Assembly (NCBI GenBank): GCA_018334855.1
Contig: JAGXLE010000093.1
Coordinates: 1 to 6,292 of the forward strand
DNA from: Desulfobacterales bacterium
GTDB lineage: Bacteria > Desulfobacterota > Desulfobacteria > Desulfobacterales > Desulfosalsimonadaceae
Direction: 5' to 3'
Length of the DNA: 6,292 nucleotides
Both the position numbers and the translations under genes were made by a program. Every line of letters starts with the position of its first letter. The first letter of the stretch is position 1. The notes beneath the pieces were generated by a model, which saw only the letters and a list, made by a program, of their open reading frames with translations, did no database searches and was not told where the DNA came from. Positions 3,976 through 6,292 of the stretch are shown piece by piece.

Positions 3976-6292
3976 CTAATACTGACCGGAAAGCATTGCG
4001 TTATAAGTGTTTTTAAGCCGAAGTGAAGGTTCGATATCAATGGAATCCCTTAATTGTTCACGACACAGATTATAGGTGCGCACAATTTGTCCTGGCCAAC
4101 CGAGATGGTAATAGCATTCCATCAGAAACAGATAGAAAGATTCCGCCAGGGGGTCTATTTCTATAGCTTTTTCGTAATAAAGGATTGCCTGATCGAATTC
4201 GCCGCGTTGCTCTCTGTATTTTCCTATACGTTCAAGTAGCTTGAGACATTTTTGCTGCAACTTGACCCGGAAAGTATCGATCCATTTTTCTTCCGGGTGG
4301 CCTTCCAAAAAATTTCCCTGGTATAAGTCGATAACATCTCTGGTATTGCCAAGCATTTGCGAATCCGGCGATTTCCGCCAGTGCTGGTCGATCTCCGCGG
4401 CCCGTTTCAAAAAAAACAAAGCGTCGACCCAGCAGTACCGGCTGTCAAGGCTGACACGCCCTTCATTGAGACGAATCGCCTGCTTTTCTCCCAGTAACTG
4501 GCGAAGACGGTGCAGGGTCGTGGCAAACGATTTATTTGCCATATCGCCGTCGGCATCAGGCCAGAGAATATCGGTGATCTTTTCCCTGCCGATTTCACTG
4601 CCTCCCATTGCGATCAGAACCTTTAACATTTCCAATGGCTTTTTTTGAGCTTTTCTGGAAAAAACCACCGGATTTCCCCATGAATGCAACCGGAACCGGC
4701 CAAGTGTAAACACTCTTACCGGCCACGGCCATTCAAGAAAGGGGTCCTCGGCAGGCGGGTCAATTACAAGACGCTGTCCGCAGACTATAGATGATACGTG
4801 ATCCCTTTCGATGTCGTGATTCAGGGCCGTGGCACAAAGCCCGGGCATAAAAGGCGGTTGGCACCACCAGGGCGGGGTGATGTAGCCGTTTTCTCTTCCC
4901 AGAATCATGGCTTTTTTGAGGGTGGCTATGCCAGCTTCTTCCTGACCCTCTTCCAGCAGAATACCGGCTTCAATAAGCGCGGAGGCATAGGTCATCATAG
5001 AGCTGTTTGTTCTCAGGGAAAGCTCCTTTGCTCTGGACAGCAAAACCCGGGCTTTTTTAGAATCCCCGGTTTCATACAATATCCATGAGTTTTGGATGAG
5101 ACAGAGTATCCGGGGGAAAATATAGCCGGTGGTTTCCGCATATTCCAGGGCAGTTGCCGCCTGAACTCTGGCCACTCCCCTGTCATCTTTTAGATAGCTG
5201 CACCAGGCCAGAAGATAAAAGTACTGGCTGTAGAGGTGCTTTCTGGAGATGTCGAGCTGCCCGGTCATTGCGGCCAGTGATTCTTCTGCCCAGGCCACTT
5301 TTCCCTGGGCGAGAAAACAGTAGGCTTTAAGGGACAAAAGCATATGGTTCCATACCAGTACCCCATTTGTTTCCGCGTACTGCAGTGCTGTATTAATCTT
5401 TTCCAGGGCTTTTTCATATTCACCTTCCAGCCAGATAGCAATAAAGGACTCCATGCAGGGAAGGGCCAGCCGGCTGAGCGGGGTGGCTTCGGGCAGGGAT
5501 ACGAAATTTCCGACTTCCTTAAGGATAAACCGGAAACGATTCAGGTCTCCCCGCCAGAAATAAAAAAAAGCAAGAAACAGGTATTTCTGGATCCGGAAAT
5601 TGATGTCTGCAAGTTCACGCGTCAGGGTCATGGACCGCTGGGTCCAAATATCTATTTGGGGATGATGGGGTTGTCTGAGCATCAGGGCGGCGCTCATGGT
5701 GGTAACCACCCTGGCCTCTATATCTTTGTCCCGGAAAACAAATCCGGAACCCAGGGTTTTTTCCATCCAGGCAATCCATCTGTCAAGGGGCCGGAAATCG
5801 TTCCACTCCAGGCAATAGGTATCGATGATTGCCGACCAGGACAGCAGCTTGACAGGATCATGATCCGCGGCCGCATCAAATGCTTTTTCCAGATAGGTCC
5901 GCGCACCTGCAGGATCACTGGAAAGCCGGCTGGTCCCCATCCAGAACAGAAGCACCGCTGATGTGTTTTGCCCTGAATCAAAAATCGTTCCGATCCATTT
6001 CTCCAGGATTTTATTTTTCCCCTGTACAATCAACGGGGAGGCAATTCTTTGGATTAAATCTTCTGTCTCCGGCCAACTGCCGGTCTGAAGAAAGAGATCT
6101 GCGGCCTCCTCGTACAGGCCGATTTGTTCCAATAGGCCTGCGGCGAGTCGTTTCAGATGCCTTACTGTTTCACGGGGCCAGGTTTTTTCAGCCCGTGAAA
6201 TCAGAAATTCCCGGAAAAGCGGATGGTACGAGTATAGAGGCGGATCGGCGGCCGGGTGGCATTCCAGGAAGAAATTTTTCTGATGAAAATCG
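3976..6292 (-). CDS. STAND/MalT-like transcriptional regulator with SARP-type DNA-binding and BTAD domains (N-terminus outside window)
   Basis: The frame is open from the right edge to TAG at 3976-3978, giving 771 visible residues. A TTG at 6130-6132 is not the start: coding-quality sequence continues upstream, including LYSYHPLFREFL, the motif that follows the ATPase and winged helix in MalT-like STAND proteins. The P-loop ATPase should therefore lie beyond the window. Residues about 25-510 are helical repeats of TPR/MalT type, a likely ligand or partner sensor. Residues about 525-618 form an OmpR/SARP-like winged helix (VRVFTLGRFRL, RKAQKKPLEMLKVLI, LWPDADGDMANKSF, LHRLRQLLG). Residues about 622-768 are a BTAD domain (VDALFF, LYQGNFLEG, KWIDTFRVKL, IDPLAESFYLFLMECYYHLG). 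The output is thus SARP-type instead of the LuxR helix-turn-helix of MalT. It is probably an ATP-dependent cytoplasmic activator. Target genes and inducer cannot be read. Confidence 0.9.
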   Translation of the reverse strand, partial: DFHQKNFFLECHPAADPPLYSYHPLFREFLISRAEKTWPRETVRHLKRLAAGLLEQIGLYEEAADLFLQTGSWPETEDLIQRIASPLIVQGKNKILEKWIGTIFDSGQNTSAVLLFWMGTSRLSSDPAGARTYLEKAFDAAADHDPVKLLSWSAIIDTYCLEWNDFRPLDRWIAWMEKTLGSGFVFRDKDIEARVVTTMSAALMLRQPHHPQIDIWTQRSMTLTRELADINFRIQKYLFLAFFYFWRGDLNRFRFILKEVGNFVSLPEATPLSRLALPCMESFIAIWLEGEYEKALEKINTALQYAETNGVLVWNHMLLSLKAYCFLAQGKVAWAEESLAAMTGQLDISRKHLYSQYFYLLAWCSYLKDDRGVARVQAATALEYAETTGYIFPRILCLIQNSWILYETGDSKKARVLLSRAKELSLRTNSSMMTYASALIEAGILLEEGQEEAGIATLKKAMILGRENGYITPPWWCQPPFMPGLCATALNHDIERDHVSSIVCGQRLVIDPPAEDPFLEWPWPVRVFTLGRFRLHSWGNPVVFSRKAQKKPLEMLKVLIAMGGSEIGREKITDILWPDADGDMANKSFATTLHRLRQLLGEKQAIRLNEGRVSLDSRYCWVDALFFLKRAAEIDQHWRKSPDSQMLGNTRDVIDLYQGNFLEGHPEEKWIDTFRVKLQQKCLKLLERIGKYREQRGEFDQAILYYEKAIEIDPLAESFYLFLMECYYHLGWPGQIVRTYNLCREQLRDSIDIEPSLRLKNTYNAMLSGQY

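Noticed and set aside
3734..4016. Short open frames on both strands (66 aa minus, 61 aa plus)
   Set aside because: Translations are Arg/Ser-rich and low in normal protein character, there are no ribosome sites, and they fall in the palindromic GC-rich segment or overlap the end of the regulator gene.
5344..5961. A 205-codon plus-strand frame opposite the large regulator
   Set aside because: It is antisense to strong TPR-type coding sequence, has a composition typical of a shadow frame (rich in Gly, Pro, Gln) and shows no recognisable domain.
6130..6132. TTG as the start of the large regulator
   Set aside because: The frame stays open with MalT-like coding sequence up to the window edge (LYSYHPLFREFL), so the gene continues beyond it.

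Overview
The window looks like chromosomal sequence from a Gram-negative bacterium with moderate GC content. It carries Sec-type signal peptides, a TetR repressor, a MalT-like regulator and compact operons. The gene styles (YIP1-family membrane protein, BTAD-containing STAND regulator, paired small exported proteins) suggest a Desulfobacterota-type sulfate reducer. That placement is inferred from protein style, not from a marker gene.

Layout, left to right. (1) Positions 1-257, plus strand: the 3' end of an RNase Z-like metallo-beta-lactamase gene. (2) Positions 217-831, minus strand: a TetR-family regulator whose 3' end overlaps the RNase Z-like gene tail-to-tail by 41 bp. (3) Positions 832-1240: a non-coding stretch with the tetR upstream region (two small palindromes, two TATAAT hexamers) and a clear Rho-independent terminator for minus-strand transcription at 1081-1118. 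(4) Positions 1241-3538, minus strand: a likely three-gene operon. In transcription order it holds a YIP1-family inner-membrane protein, then two exported proteins of unknown function (262 and 174 aa) that share a short motif plan and look like distant paralogues. It ends at the terminator. (5) Positions 3539-3975: a non-coding stretch with a GC-rich, nested-palindrome segment. (6) Positions 3976-6292, minus strand: the 3' part of a large STAND/MalT-like regulator with a helical-repeat sensor region, a SARP/OmpR-type winged helix and a BTAD domain. Its N-terminal ATPase lies beyond the right edge.

The main discovery is a 197-bp non-coding element at 2768-2964. It has perfect 13-bp terminal inverted repeats, nested internal palindromes and a perfect 5-bp target duplication (TTGTA) on both sides, so it is a textbook MITE-like insertion. 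It sits inside the YIP1 gene. Removing the element plus one TTGTA copy (202 nt) joins the membrane part in frame to a well-formed 42-codon tail ending at a TAA at 2635-2637, which restores a 233-aa protein. The insertion cut off this soluble C-terminal tail and supplied a new stop codon two codons downstream of the last host-only codon. It also carries a candidate outward promoter facing the downstream exported-protein genes.

The YIP1-like protein and the two exported proteins probably act together in or at the cell envelope, but nothing in the sequence fixes their role. No rRNA, tRNA, CRISPR array or transposase gene was seen.
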